64,000 nucleotides of DNA from Saprospiraceae bacterium (GTDB lineage Bacteria; Bacteroidota; Bacteroidia; Chitinophagales; Saprospiraceae). Positions 8,030-16,986 of the stretch are shown piece after piece (positions within the stretch are counted from its first letter, which is position 1; every line of letters begins with the position of its first letter). A program made the position numbers and the translations under genes. The notes under the pieces were generated by a model. That model was not told the origin of the DNA and searched no databases. It saw only the letters and a list, made by a program, of their open reading frames with translations. The stretch lies in contig JAIYAP010000001.1 in the NCBI GenBank assembly GCA_027488935.1, positions 18,421 to 82,420 of the forward strand. Direction: 5' to 3'.

Positions 8030-9049
8030 AATCTCCTCGTTTTCATAATTGCCCAAATACACCACCGAAATCTCAAAAGATGCCTGGCGTTGGTTGGCCT
8101 GCAAGGCGTTCAAATTCAAATCGTAACTCATCCCGAGCAGCACATTTTCGAACTCCAGGCCCATCAAGGCAACAACCGCATCCAGGCCCATGCCGTCGGT
8201 ATTGCGCACGGGACGCAACCAGGTTCCAAAGTGCAAGGCTGTCGAACCGTATTTTCCCATCGCAAAACGAATATTCGTACCTGCGTTCATTTCAAGGTGT
8301 GGACCCTGAATCGCAAACAGGAAGCGTGGCAACAAAGACACCCGATTATTGTGCGTCAACGGAATATTTGAAGAAAACTGTCCGGATATTTTACGGTATA
8401 ATTTATCTCCTTTTTGCGTATTTTCGGCAAATGAAATATTGGGCTCTAGGAAATGGTGCAAGGCCAATCCAGCAAAAACAGCCCCGTATCGGCCAATTTT
8501 GGCGGTATAGTTGATACCTGCGTTGTAATCGGTATAAGAAATGTTATTCCCTGGCAGGTCTTCCCCCGTACCAAAAGTATAACCCGTACTTCCATCAAAC
8601 TGATCGTGAAATTGCAAAGAACCATAATTGACACTCCGCTGGGTCAAACCTGCTTGTAAGCCCAAGGAAAGAAATTGCCGATCATTGACATCCAACGACT
8701 TATGATAAGCAACCGAAATGCCTATTTGTGTGGTGTTAAAATCGATTACCGGTACTTTATCGTTGTAAAAATTCAAACCAAGCCCGATTGCGTCTTTCCG
8801 TACATGCCTGCCGGGTGCATTAAACCGCAAATCAGCCGCCACCCCAAAAGTTTTTATCGGGTTGTCCAACACATTACGCCATTGATCACGGTAAATAAGC
8901 CCCACACGGTATTTGCCCTCCATAGCCCCGGTCAAAGCTGGATTTAAACTCAATGGAGCGGCATAAAACTGCGTAAAATGCTTGTCTTGCGCAAAAACTT
9001 GGTGCAACAGACAGCTTACAAAGACGAAAAGGAGGATAATTTTCTTCAT
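8012..9049 (-). CDS. PorP/SprF family type IX secretion membrane protein
   Basis: 345 residues. Signal peptide MKKIILLFVFVSCLLHQVFAQ, then DKHFTQFYAAPLSLNPALTG, the family signature at the N-terminus of PorP/SprF outer-membrane barrels. The rest alternates amphipathic strands typical of a beta-barrel and ends QASFEISVVYLGNYE. PorP/SprF proteins belong to the Bacteroidota type IX secretion and gliding apparatus; many genomes carry several paralogues. The ATG at 9049 begins the signal peptide; the frame opens at a TTG at 9061. It fits with the T9SS-sorted proteins elsewhere in the window. Confidence 0.9.
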   Translation of the reverse strand: MKKIILLFVFVSCLLHQVFAQDKHFTQFYAAPLSLNPALTGAMEGKYRVGLIYRDQWRNVLDNPIKTFGVAADLRFNAPGRHVRKDAIGLGLNFYNDKVPVIDFNTTQIGISVAYHKSLDVNDRQFLSLGLQAGLTQRSVNYGSLQFHDQFDGSTGYTFGTGEDLPGNNISYTDYNAGINYTAKIGRYGAVFAGLALHHFLEPNISFAENTQKGDKLYRKISGQFSSNIPLTHNNRVSLLPRFLFAIQGPHLEMNAGTNIRFAMGKYGSTALHFGTWLRPVRNTDGMGLDAVVALMGLEFENVLLGMSYDLNLNALQANQRQASFEISVVYLGNYENEEILCPKF

Positions 9050-9069
9050 ACGTTCAGGCAAAATTTTGG

Positions 9070-9077
9070 CAAAGGTA
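9070..9077 (-). promoter_or_regulatory. Probable -7 element for the PorP/SprF gene
   Basis: On the minus strand TACCTTTG fits TAnnTTTG, 21 bases upstream of the ATG at 9049. No matching -33 element was seen. Confidence 0.4.
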
Positions 9078-9223
9078 CATATAAACGTTTTACTAGAAGG
9101 AATCTACAAGCAAGAAGCGCTTATTTCCTGCCACAAACGTACCAAATGAGAATTAATTGGCGCAGTCGGATAGAATTAACGATTACACCATTCATTTTTT
9201 ATGCACCAAACAGCCAAACCACG

Positions 9224-9251
9224 TCAATTTTCAATCATCAATTTTCAATTA
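9224..9251 (+). repeat. Heptanucleotide repeat array (TCAAxxx x4)
   Basis: Four contiguous 7-base units: TCAATTT, TCAATCA, TCAATTT, TCAATTA. They lie in the 249-base gap between the porP-like gene and the OPT transporter, 59 bases before the transporter's ATG. Similar heptad arrays occur at 11457-11484 and 46153-46241. Confidence 0.7.
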
Positions 9252-9310
9252 AATTCTACCTTTCGCCTGAAAACACACCTGTCACCCATTGATTTGTAAA
9301 ACACCTGGAA

Positions 9311-11344
9311 ATGGCTCAACATCAACGTTCTGAATTCAAACCATACATTGCTGCCGACGATCGAAGCGTCAAGGAGTTTACCTTGCGGGCAGTTTTACTC
9401 GGCTCCTTATTTGGCATCCTGTTTGGTGCCGCAACCGTATACCTCGCCCTGAAGGCGGGTTTGACCGTATCCGCGTCCATTCCGATTGCCGTTTTGGCCA
9501 TTTCCCTGGGCCGCCGATTTTTAGGCACCACCATTCTTGAAAACAACATCATTCAAACCACCGGCTCTGCGGGCGAATCGGTAGCTGCCGGGGTGGTATT
9601 TACCTTACCTGCTTTTTTATTTTTAAGTGATGGCATCGGAAAAGGGTACTTTAATTACTGGACCATTTTAATGTTGGCCATTTTTGGGGGCATCCTGGGG
9701 GTATTGATGATGATTCCGTTGCGCCGTTCCTTAATTGTTAAAGAACACGATAATTTGCCTTACCCGGAAGGTACGGCCTGCGCACAAGTGCTGATTGCGG
9801 GCGAGAAGGGAGGCGATTTTGCTAAAACAGCCTATCAGGGGCTTGGCTTTGCCTTTGTTTTTGCCATTTTACAAAAAGTACTGCACGTGATTGCGGAAGT
9901 ACCCAAGTTTGCCACCGCAGCAGCCAATAAATATTTGCCAGCGGCGGTAGTCAGTGGTGAAATCACGCCAGAATACCTCGGCGTGGGCTATATTATTGGT
10001 CCGCGCATCGCGGGCGTACTCGTTGCAGGCGGCGTGTTGGCCTGGCTTGGACTGATTCCATTGTTAGCCACCTTGGTTCCTGCGGATACGATTGCGGCTC
10101 AATTGGCAAAATTAGGGTTGATGGATCCAACTGTTGCGAACGCGCGTTTTGGATGGGACCCGATGGCCCATTCCTTTGCCAACTTGTCGGATGCTGTGTA
10201 TCGGGCTTATGTGCGTCAAATTGGGGCTGGTGCCGTAGCTGGGGCCGGCTTTATCACCTTGTTTAAAACCATGCCTACGATTATTTCCTCTTTTCGGGAG
10301 AGCTTGGCCGACATGCGCAACCGCGATAAAAACGCTGCGGTGGTGCGCACCGAGGATGATCTTTCGATGAAAGTGGTCGGAATAGGCATTTTGGCATTAA
10401 TTTTATTGATGGCGATCTTACCCAACGTACCCGGTGATAATTTTTTCAGTAAATTATTGATTGGCGTGTTGGTGATCGTGTTTGGATTTTTCTTTGTGAC
10501 GGTATCCAGCCGTATTGTTGGAATCATCGGAAGCAGCAACAACCCGATTTCGGGTATGACCATTGCGACCATTATGGGTACCGCATTGGTATTTATTGGG
10601 GTAGGCTGGACCGGGAAAGTGTACGAACCCATGGCTTTGGTAGTAGGCAGTATGATTTGTATTGCAGCGGCCAACGCGGGCGCTACTTCTCAGGATTTAA
10701 AAACTGGCTATATAGTAGGTGCAACACCGCGTTATCAGCAGTTGGCCTTATTTATAGGTGTCATTGTTTCTACTTTAGTCATCGGGTTTACGGTACAGTT
10801 TTTGGATAATCCGACTGCGGAAATGCGCGCAGCGGGGATCGAACATGCCATTGGTGAAAAATTCAATGCGCCCCAGGCGACCTTAATGGCTACGTTGATC
10901 AAGGGTTTGCTTTCGTTTAACCTCGATTGGCAGTTTGTTTTGGTGGGGCTGTTTATTTCCATCACAATGGAACTTTGTGCGGTCAAATCCTTGTCTTTTG
11001 CGGTAGGCCTGTATTTGCCCCTTTCAACTACCCTTCCGATTTATGCGGGTGGTGCATTGCGCGGTTTAACCGATTGGATGGCCAAACGCAAAGGGGAAGA
11101 ATTGGAGGACGCCGATTTGGGCAAGGGCAGTTTGTTTGCAACCGGATTGGTGGCAGGCGGCGCGCTGGCTGGCGTGGTTGTTGCGATGTTACAAGCAGCC
11201 GATGCCACGGCCAAACCATTAGAAACCTTAAGTTTGGAACATGGGCTGACCGGCAGTCTGGGCGTGGGCGGATACGATGGCTTAGGCTTGGCGTTCTTTA
11301 CCATCCTTGCGGTATTTTTAGTACGTGCAGCACGAAAGAAATAA
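9311..11344 (+). CDS. OPT-family oligopeptide transporter
   Basis: 677 residues, strongly hydrophobic, with about 14-16 predicted membrane segments. The loop DNLPYPEGTACAQVLIAGE is the signature of bacterial OPT proteins, which couple uptake of small peptides (or, in the YSL branch, metal chelates) to the proton gradient at the inner membrane. The early segment LALKAGLTVSASIPIAVLAI also fits. Length is normal for the family. It is monocistronic by spacing: 260 bases upstream to porP and 142 bases downstream to sdhC. Confidence 0.9.
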   Translation: MAQHQRSEFKPYIAADDRSVKEFTLRAVLLGSLFGILFGAATVYLALKAGLTVSASIPIAVLAISLGRRFLGTTILENNIIQTTGSAGESVAAGVVFTLPAFLFLSDGIGKGYFNYWTILMLAIFGGILGVLMMIPLRRSLIVKEHDNLPYPEGTACAQVLIAGEKGGDFAKTAYQGLGFAFVFAILQKVLHVIAEVPKFATAAANKYLPAAVVSGEITPEYLGVGYIIGPRIAGVLVAGGVLAWLGLIPLLATLVPADTIAAQLAKLGLMDPTVANARFGWDPMAHSFANLSDAVYRAYVRQIGAGAVAGAGFITLFKTMPTIISSFRESLADMRNRDKNAAVVRTEDDLSMKVVGIGILALILLMAILPNVPGDNFFSKLLIGVLVIVFGFFFVTVSSRIVGIIGSSNNPISGMTIATIMGTALVFIGVGWTGKVYEPMALVVGSMICIAAANAGATSQDLKTGYIVGATPRYQQLALFIGVIVSTLVIGFTVQFLDNPTAEMRAAGIEHAIGEKFNAPQATLMATLIKGLLSFNLDWQFVLVGLFISITMELCAVKSLSFAVGLYLPLSTTLPIYAGGALRGLTDWMAKRKGEELEDADLGKGSLFATGLVAGGALAGVVVAMLQAADATAKPLETLSLEHGLTGSLGVGGYDGLGLAFFTILAVFLVRAARKK

Positions 11345-11456
11345 GGTTTTTTGGGCGATCAAGTTTTGATTATGTCTAAATAAGGTCAAATATCAATTCC
11401 TTTCCAACAGAATATTTGGTGGATGCGTTCTGCCAAGTAGTTTTACAGCGAAAATA

Positions 11457-11484
11457 TCACTTATCACTCGTCACTCATCACAAT
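11457..11484 (+). repeat. Heptanucleotide repeat array abutting the sdhC start
   Basis: Four contiguous 7-base units: TCACTTA, TCACTCG, TCACTCA, TCACAAT. The array ends 2 bases before the sdhC ATG at 11487, so it occupies the ribosome-docking part of the leader. It shows the same 7-base periodicity as the arrays at 9224 and 46153. Confidence 0.7.
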
Positions 11485-11486
11485 CA

Positions 11487-12170
11487 ATGAGTTGGTTAAC
11501 TAAATTCTTAACATCTTCCATCGGCCAGAAATTTGTCATGGCCTTGAGCGGTATCTTTCTGATGCTGTTTTTGATCGTTCACCTAATTGGAAATTTACAA
11601 CTTTTGAACGATGACGGTGGAGAATCTTTCAATGCGTATGCGCATTTCATGACCCATAACCCATTGATCAAAATTGTATCTTATCTGTTGTATGCTTCTA
11701 TTTTGTTGCATGCGATCCAAGGGTTGTTGTTGTGGCAGCACAATAAGGCTTCCCGCGGGACAGTAAGGTATGCAGTAAATCATGTGCGGAGCAGCGAAGT
11801 TTCTTCGCGCAACATGGCTTGGTTGGGTATTGTCATTTTAGTGTTTTTGATCTTGCATATGTACCAATACTGGTTTCAAATGCACTGGGGTAATGTTCCA
11901 TTCATCGAATACAACAGCCTAGATCATCCGGTAAAAGATTTGTATGCGCTAGTTGGTGCTTCCTATCAGAACCTGGGTTATGTGCTGTTTTATGTAATTT
12001 GCATGGGTGTTGTCTCCTACCATTTGTGGCATGGCTTCTGGTCTTCTTTCCAGTCTTTGGGTCTTAACCACCGGAAATACACGCCCCTCATCAAAGGTGT
12101 GGGCATTGCCTATTCCGTTGGTGTACCTGTTTTGTTTGCTGTAATTCCGGTTTGGATGTACATCAAATAA
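11487..12170 (+). CDS. sdhC: Succinate dehydrogenase cytochrome b subunit
   Basis: 227 residues with five hydrophobic segments and conserved histidines for two hemes b (LFLIVHLIGN, LLHAIQGLLLW, LILHMYQYWFQMHW, SYHLWHGFWSSFQSLGL). This is the single-subunit, diheme membrane anchor of complex II (type B), as in Bacteroidota and Bacillus, passing electrons to menaquinone. It is first in the order C-A-B; sdhA follows 75 bases later. Confidence 0.93.
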   Translation: MSWLTKFLTSSIGQKFVMALSGIFLMLFLIVHLIGNLQLLNDDGGESFNAYAHFMTHNPLIKIVSYLLYASILLHAIQGLLLWQHNKASRGTVRYAVNHVRSSEVSSRNMAWLGIVILVFLILHMYQYWFQMHWGNVPFIEYNSLDHPVKDLYALVGASYQNLGYVLFYVICMGVVSYHLWHGFWSSFQSLGLNHRKYTPLIKGVGIAYSVGVPVLFAVIPVWMYIK

Positions 12171-12245
12171 TCAATACACACATTTTTGGGCATTTATTTG
12201 CTCGTTTTCAACCATCGTATATACAACCAATACAACAATATAGCA

Positions 12246-14171
12246 ATGGATCCGAAACTCGATTCTAAAGTACCTGTCGGTGACATGGCGGAAAAATGGA
12301 CCCACTATAAAGGTTCCGTTCCGCTGGTAGCGCCCAACAACAAACGCCGCATCGATGTAATCATCATTGGTACCGGTTTGGCTGGCGCGTCTGCGGCCGC
12401 TTCCCTGGGTGAGTTAGGTTATAACGTGAAATGTTTTACGTTTCACGACAGTCCACGGCGTGCGCACTCAATTGCAGCACAAGGTGGTATTAATGCAGCA
12501 AAAAACTATCAAAACGACGGTGACTCTGTGTACCGCCTGTTTTATGATACCATCAAAGGGGGCGATTACCGCGCCCGGGAAGGCAATGTACACCGCCTGG
12601 CGGAAGTTTCTGGTTCGATCATCGACCAGTGTGTTGCGCAAGGTGTACCTTTTGCACGTGATTACGGTGGCTTGCTTGATAACCGCTCTTTTGGCGGCAC
12701 CCAGGTATCACGTACTTTTTACGCACGGGGCCAAACCGGACAGCAATTGCTGATCGGCGCATACCAATCTTTGAGCCGTCAGGTAGCTATAGGCAATGTG
12801 AAACTCTACAACCGCCACGAAATGTTGGATGTAGTGGTGGTGGATGGTAAATGCCGCGGTGTCATTGTGCGCAACTTGCTTACGGGCGAATTGGAACGCC
12901 ACGCTGGCCATGCAGTTGTATTGGCAACGGGTGGTTATGGCAACGTATTCTATTTGAGTACTAATGCCATGATGTGTAACACAACAGCCACCTGGCGCGC
13001 GCACCGACGTGGCGCTTTCTTCGGCAATCCTTGCTATACTCAAATTCACCCGACCTGTATTCCGGTTTCGGGCGATTACCAGTCAAAACTGACGCTGATG
13101 TCGGAGTCCTTGCGCAATGATGGCCGTTGCTGGGTACCGAAAGATCCGGCCGACCGCCTCAAGCACCCGACACAGATTCCGGAAGAAGCACGCGATTATT
13201 ACCTCGAGCGCCGTTATCCAGCATTTGGCAACTTGGTTCCGCGTGACATCGCCAGCCGCGCCGCAAAAATTGAGTGCGACAATGGAAAAGGTGTAGGTTC
13301 TACTGGTTTGGCCGTGTACCTCGATTTCGCAGATTCCATCAAGCGTCTTGGAAAAGAAACTGTAGCCGCCCGTTATGGCAACCTGTTTGAAATGTACCAA
13401 AAAATTACCGGCGATAACCCTTATGAAGTACCGATGCGTATTTACCCAGCGGTACACTATACCATGGGCGGTTTGTGGGTAGATTATAATTTGATGACCA
13501 CCATCCCGGGCTTGTATGCTTGTGGAGAAGCCAATTTTAGTGATCACGGCGCCAATCGCTTAGGTGCTTCTGCCCTGATGCAGGGCCTGGCGGATGGCTA
13601 TTTCGTTTTACCTTACACCATTGGTTCTTACCTGAGCGGCGAAATCCGGACAGGAAAATTGAGCACCGATTTGCCGGAGTTTGAAGCCGCCGAGAACGAT
13701 GTTCGCAGCCGGATTGAAAAATTCAAATCCCTCAAAGGCAATCAAAGTGTGGAAAGTTTCCACCGTCGTTTGGGCAAAATCATTTGGGATTACTGCGGTA
13801 TGGCACGCAATGAAGCCGGTTTGAAAAAAGCCATCGAAATGGTTCGTGCATTGCGGGAAGAATTTTGGAAAGATGCTTACGTGCCAGGTGGTTCGGATGA
13901 ATTCAATCCCGAGTTAGAAAAGGCTTGGCGTGTGGCTGATTTTATCGAACTGGGCGAATTAATGTGCATTGATGCCTTAAACCGCAACGAGTCTTGTGGC
14001 GGCCACTTCCGTGAAGAATACCAAACGGAAGAAGGAGAGGCATTGCGCGATGACCAAAACTACATGTATGTAGCAGCTTGGGAATTTAAAGGAGAGGGTG
14101 CCGAACCTGAACTGCACAAAGAAGCACTGGAATATGAAGTAGTGAAAGTAACGCAAAGGAGTTACAAGTAA
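12246..14171 (+). CDS. sdhA: Succinate dehydrogenase / fumarate reductase flavoprotein subunit
   Basis: 641 residues. The FAD-binding Rossmann motif [20 protein letters not shown], the FAD-attachment region [14 protein letters not shown], the active-site segment QIHPTCIP, and the [27 protein letters not shown] region are all present. It oxidises succinate to fumarate on the inner face of the membrane. ATG at 12246 is chosen; the open frame extends to 12186, but those residues are not family-like. It lies between sdhC and sdhB in one operon. Confidence 0.95.
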   Translation: MDPKLDSKVPVGDMAEKWTHYKGSVPLVAPNNKRRIDVIIIGTGLAGASAAASLGELGYNVKCFTFHDSPRRAHSIAAQGGINAAKNYQNDGDSVYRLFYDTIKGGDYRAREGNVHRLAEVSGSIIDQCVAQGVPFARDYGGLLDNRSFGGTQVSRTFYARGQTGQQLLIGAYQSLSRQVAIGNVKLYNRHEMLDVVVVDGKCRGVIVRNLLTGELERHAGHAVVLATGGYGNVFYLSTNAMMCNTTATWRAHRRGAFFGNPCYTQIHPTCIPVSGDYQSKLTLMSESLRNDGRCWVPKDPADRLKHPTQIPEEARDYYLERRYPAFGNLVPRDIASRAAKIECDNGKGVGSTGLAVYLDFADSIKRLGKETVAARYGNLFEMYQKITGDNPYEVPMRIYPAVHYTMGGLWVDYNLMTTIPGLYACGEANFSDHGANRLGASALMQGLADGYFVLPYTIGSYLSGEIRTGKLSTDLPEFEAAENDVRSRIEKFKSLKGNQSVESFHRRLGKIIWDYCGMARNEAGLKKAIEMVRALREEFWKDAYVPGGSDEFNPELEKAWRVADFIELGELMCIDALNRNESCGGHFREEYQTEEGEALRDDQNYMYVAAWEFKGEGAEPELHKEALEYEVVKVTQRSYK

Positions 14172-14213
14172 TCATCAACGTATTATCATTCATCATTTCG
14201 CATCTACCAAAAG

Positions 14214-14963
14214 ATGAAACTGAATCTCAAAATATGGCGCCAAGGCGGCCGTTATAAAGGTGAATTTGTCACCTATACCCTCGACAATGTCAATGAGCAT
14301 ATGTCCTTCCTGGAAATGCTCGATGTGTTGAACGAAAGTTTGATTGGAAAAAAAGAAGAGCCAGTTGCTTTTGAACACGATTGCCGCGAAGGTATCTGCG
14401 GTACTTGTTCGCTCGTAATTGATGGCCGCGCACACGGCCCAATGCAGGGTACCACTACCTGCCAAGTACATATGCGCCACTACAAAGATGGCGAAACCAT
14501 TGTGATTGAGCCATTTCGCGCAAAAGCATTTCCGGTGATCAAAGACTTGGTGGTAGACCGTTCTGCGTTCGACCGCATCATTCAGTCGGGTGGGTACGTG
14601 AGCGTAAACACTGGCCAGGCGCAAGATGCCAACTCTATTCCCATAGAAAAGGAGCAGGCATCCCACGCCTTTGATGCAGCAGCATGTATTGGCTGCGGTG
14701 CTTGTGTTGCGGCTTGCCCAAATGCTTCCGCGATGTTGTTTACTTCTGCAAAAATTTCACACCTTGCTTTATTGCCACAGGGCCAGGTGGAACGTCAGCG
14801 CCGGGTAATTTCCATGATCGCACGGATGGATGCAGAAGGTTTCGGCCAATGCTCCAATGTAAAAGCGTGTGAAGCCGAATGTCCAAAAGAAATTTCGGTA
14901 GAAAACATCGCCCGCATGAACCGTGAATACTTGTCGGCCGTACTTACTTCTGATATTGCATAG
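14214..14963 (+). CDS. sdhB: Succinate dehydrogenase iron-sulfur subunit
   Basis: 249 residues. An N-terminal 2Fe-2S ferredoxin domain ([15 protein letters not shown] and a later Cys in TTTCQVH) is followed by a C-terminal domain with [12 protein letters not shown] and [15 protein letters not shown] for the 4Fe-4S and 3Fe-4S clusters. It carries electrons from SdhA to the heme/quinone subunit SdhC. The 42-base gap to sdhA contains a weak heptad pattern (TCAT at 14172, 14186 and 14193). A long inverted repeat follows the stop and probably terminates the operon. Confidence 0.95.
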   Translation: MKLNLKIWRQGGRYKGEFVTYTLDNVNEHMSFLEMLDVLNESLIGKKEEPVAFEHDCREGICGTCSLVIDGRAHGPMQGTTTCQVHMRHYKDGETIVIEPFRAKAFPVIKDLVVDRSAFDRIIQSGGYVSVNTGQAQDANSIPIEKEQASHAFDAAACIGCGACVAACPNASAMLFTSAKISHLALLPQGQVERQRRVISMIARMDAEGFGQCSNVKACEAECPKEISVENIARMNREYLSAVLTSDIA

Positions 14964-14968
14964 GACCA

Positions 14969-15025
14969 ACGCGGGTTGATTAAGCGCTTATTTCAACTTA
15001 AATAGACGCTTAATCAGCCCTGCGT
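14969..15025. terminator. Long inverted repeat, probable bidirectional terminator
   Basis: Left arm 14969-14993 and right arm 15000-15025 pair over about 25 bases with a few G-T wobbles and one bulge, around a 6-base loop. It sits between the convergent sdhB and the minus-strand gene ending at 15043. There is no long T-run, so termination is inferred from position and stem strength. Confidence 0.6.
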
Positions 15026-15062
15026 ATTTCTTAAATATACGCTTAATCAGCCCTGCGTATTT
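15000..15062. repeat. 33-base tandem duplication covering a CDS tail
   Basis: Two copies with a period of 33 bases (starts 15000 and 15033) share ACGCTTAATCAGCCCTGCGT. The second copy contains the last codons and stop of the minus-strand gene at 15043-15909; the first is a duplicate beyond the stop and forms the right arm of the terminator hairpin. Confidence 0.75.
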
Positions 15063-15909
15063 TAGGTATTGGTGTTCCTGCACCAGCCTTCCCTGAATCT
15101 GAAATAACGGGCGGCTGTATACCACGATTGCCCGTTATTTCAGGCTCATTTGGGTTAAATGATTCTTCTCCACCACCCTGGTTATTGGTCGGTGGCGTTG
15201 GTGGCACGATCGGGTCAACAACGTCGGCTTGGGTAGGTACACCAAACAAGGTTTTAGCAGTTTCTTTCAATCTTTCCATAAATTCCTGCGAAGCAAAACC
15301 GGCAATAAAGGCGATGCCGATATAAGGAAACATGCCATTGAGCGTTTGCCAACCCGCTACATCGCTTTGGGTGAGTGCGCCTGCGAAGAAACTGCTCACG
15401 AAAAAAGTAAACAGGCCGCAAATCACGCCAGACACCGGGCGTACATAGAATGGAATTTCCAGATAAGCAGGGAAATAGGTTTTATCGCGCGCAAATTCAA
15501 AGATACCCCGCAAATTAGACAAGGCACCACCCAAGCCGCCTGCCAGGAAAATAGCCCACAACACATAAGCAATCATTTGGGGCATCGCAGGTGTTTTTTC
15601 TGTTTTCGCTTCTACGATGGTTGATTTACCTGTTGCAGAATCGGAGCGTGTTACCACAGAATCAATGGTGGTAATTGAACTGTCTTTGCCATTGCTCCCT
15701 GGCACTTGTTTTACACTTACTTTTTTTTCCACTTTAATCTGCAGTGCCTGCTCCGAATTTGTCAGGGCAGCCTCTGCCATCGCGGCTTTGAAAATGGTTT
15801 GATACAGCAATGCAGAAAATAAAAGGGTAATACCGATGTTGTAGGCAACAAGGTAAAGGGTTCGGGTACGGCTCAGGTCAGAGCCAGGCGTTTCATTGGT
15901 CGCAGCCAT
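15043..15909 (-). CDS. Membrane protein, unknown function
   Basis: 288 residues. One N-terminal transmembrane helix (LYLVAYNIGITLLFSALLY) is followed by a Lys/Ser/Thr-rich, presumably periplasmic stretch (about residues 45-110). Three more helices follow around IAYVLWAIFLAGGLGGALSNL, ISGV-like VICGLFTFFVSSFFAGALT and YIGIAFIAGFASQEFMERL. The C-terminal 60 residues are disordered and Pro/Gly/Asn-rich. The motif FASQEFMERLKETAKTLFG recalls small membrane proteins found near complex II or pili, but I do not recognise a family. It is convergent with sdhB. Confidence 0.6.
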   Translation of the reverse strand: MAATNETPGSDLSRTRTLYLVAYNIGITLLFSALLYQTIFKAAMAEAALTNSEQALQIKVEKKVSVKQVPGSNGKDSSITTIDSVVTRSDSATGKSTIVEAKTEKTPAMPQMIAYVLWAIFLAGGLGGALSNLRGIFEFARDKTYFPAYLEIPFYVRPVSGVICGLFTFFVSSFFAGALTQSDVAGWQTLNGMFPYIGIAFIAGFASQEFMERLKETAKTLFGVPTQADVVDPIVPPTPPTNNQGGGEESFNPNEPEITGNRGIQPPVISDSGKAGAGTPIPKIRRAD

Positions 15910-15964
15910 GGGTGTTAGGTTGTTTTCTGTAAAAATATAAAAAATTGAAAATCAAGCATTTACT

Positions 15965-16615
15965 TTAAAAAAGATATACCCCTTGCAAATACAGGCAGTG
16001 CCCGATCCAACTATTCGCAATCGGGGCCGGGTTCCAGTCTTTCGGGTTGTACATGGCTCCGAGCGATCGCACATAGCGCAAGGTAATACCCAGGTGTTGG
16101 GTAAAAAACACATTCGCCCCAAGGACCAGGCTAATGTCATTTTTTTTCAAATAATCCTTGGAAACCACCTCAATGCCATTGGGTTCGCCCCGAAACCTAC
16201 TGCTAAAAAACCGGGCATAAGATAAACCCAGGTCAAATGCAACGCGGTAATAATCTTCGCTTTCATTATCCCCTTCGATCAACCAGTCTTTATAATGCCA
16301 TTGAACGGGTACTTCGATATAGTTGAGCGTGAGGGCAAAGTTATTTGGGTTAAAATTATCGCGTACCAATTCACTTTGAGCGCCGCGCTGTGCAAACAGG
16401 AGTTCAATACTGCCATCGGTGCGTTCGCCAATACGGCTTACGACCCTGAAACCGGCCACTAGTCCGGGTTTGTTGTACCCAGCGGAATTATCGCCATTTA
16501 TTTGGGAAGCCGTTACTCCTGCGATGATGCCTGCACGAAACCGTTGTTGGGCGTTCAAAATAAAGGGTAAAAGCGCAATTCCAATGGCAAAAAAAAGTGT
16601 TTTATGCTTCATCAT
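15965..16615 (-). CDS. Outer-membrane beta-barrel protein, PorT-like
   Basis: 216 residues. Signal peptide MMKHKTLFFAIGIALLPFILNAQ, then the typical opening strand of small Bacteroidota barrels (RFRAGIIAGVTASQINGDNSAGYNKPGLVAGFRV), alternating strands, and a closing strand ending in an aromatic residue (YLQGVYLF). Proteins of this type are often annotated PorT family, but a true PorT role in type IX secretion is not implied. It is separated by 55 bases from the downstream membrane protein at 15043. Confidence 0.75.
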   Translation of the reverse strand: MMKHKTLFFAIGIALLPFILNAQQRFRAGIIAGVTASQINGDNSAGYNKPGLVAGFRVVSRIGERTDGSIELLFAQRGAQSELVRDNFNPNNFALTLNYIEVPVQWHYKDWLIEGDNESEDYYRVAFDLGLSYARFFSSRFRGEPNGIEVVSKDYLKKNDISLVLGANVFFTQHLGITLRYVRSLGAMYNPKDWNPAPIANSWIGHCLYLQGVYLF

Positions 16616-16646
16616 GGTTCAAATTCGAATACTGGTAAAATTTGGA

Positions 16647-16654
16647 TACTTTTG
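16647..16654 (+). promoter_or_regulatory. Possible -7 element for the 16.7-21.3 kb gene run
   Basis: TACTTTTG fits TAnnTTTG and lies 66 bases before the ATG at 16720. No clear -33 partner. If real, it could drive the six closely spaced genes from 16720 to 21262. Confidence 0.35.
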
Positions 16655-16719
16655 CGTACTGCTTTTATGGGCTAGATCATTGTCAACAAAGGCACTAATA
16701 TAAGTCAATCTTCACTTTG

Positions 16720-16986
16720 ATGCGCTATACTCAGGGAAATTTAAAAAAATTGGAGGAGTTGTTTACAGAACTGGACTATTCCATTCGCTATGAAAAAGGC
16801 AATTTCCAAAGCGGCTATTGTATTGTGGAAAGTAAACGCATTGCTGTTATCAACAAGTTTTTTGACATTGAAGCACGCGTTAATTGCTTGCTTGATATCC
16901 TTTCCGGCCTCGATTACGACCCGGCAAACCTTAGCGAGAAATCCCGGGAACTTATAGAAAAATGGAAAAAGGCGCAAGCAGATTAA
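16720..16986 (+). CDS. Small conserved protein, unknown function
   Basis: 88 residues, no signal or membrane segment. It begins MRYTQGNLKKLEELFTELDYSIRYEKGNFQSGYCIVESKRIAVINKFF in pattern: a helix, then a beta-hairpin, then a helical C-terminus. I recall such short proteins as conserved in Bacteroidota just ahead of the PhnP-like hydrolase, with no known function. The ATG at 16720 is preferred over the TTG at 16717. It overlaps the next gene by 25 bases, so the two are translationally coupled. Confidence 0.65.
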   Translation: MRYTQGNLKKLEELFTELDYSIRYEKGNFQSGYCIVESKRIAVINKFFDIEARVNCLLDILSGLDYDPANLSEKSRELIEKWKKAQAD

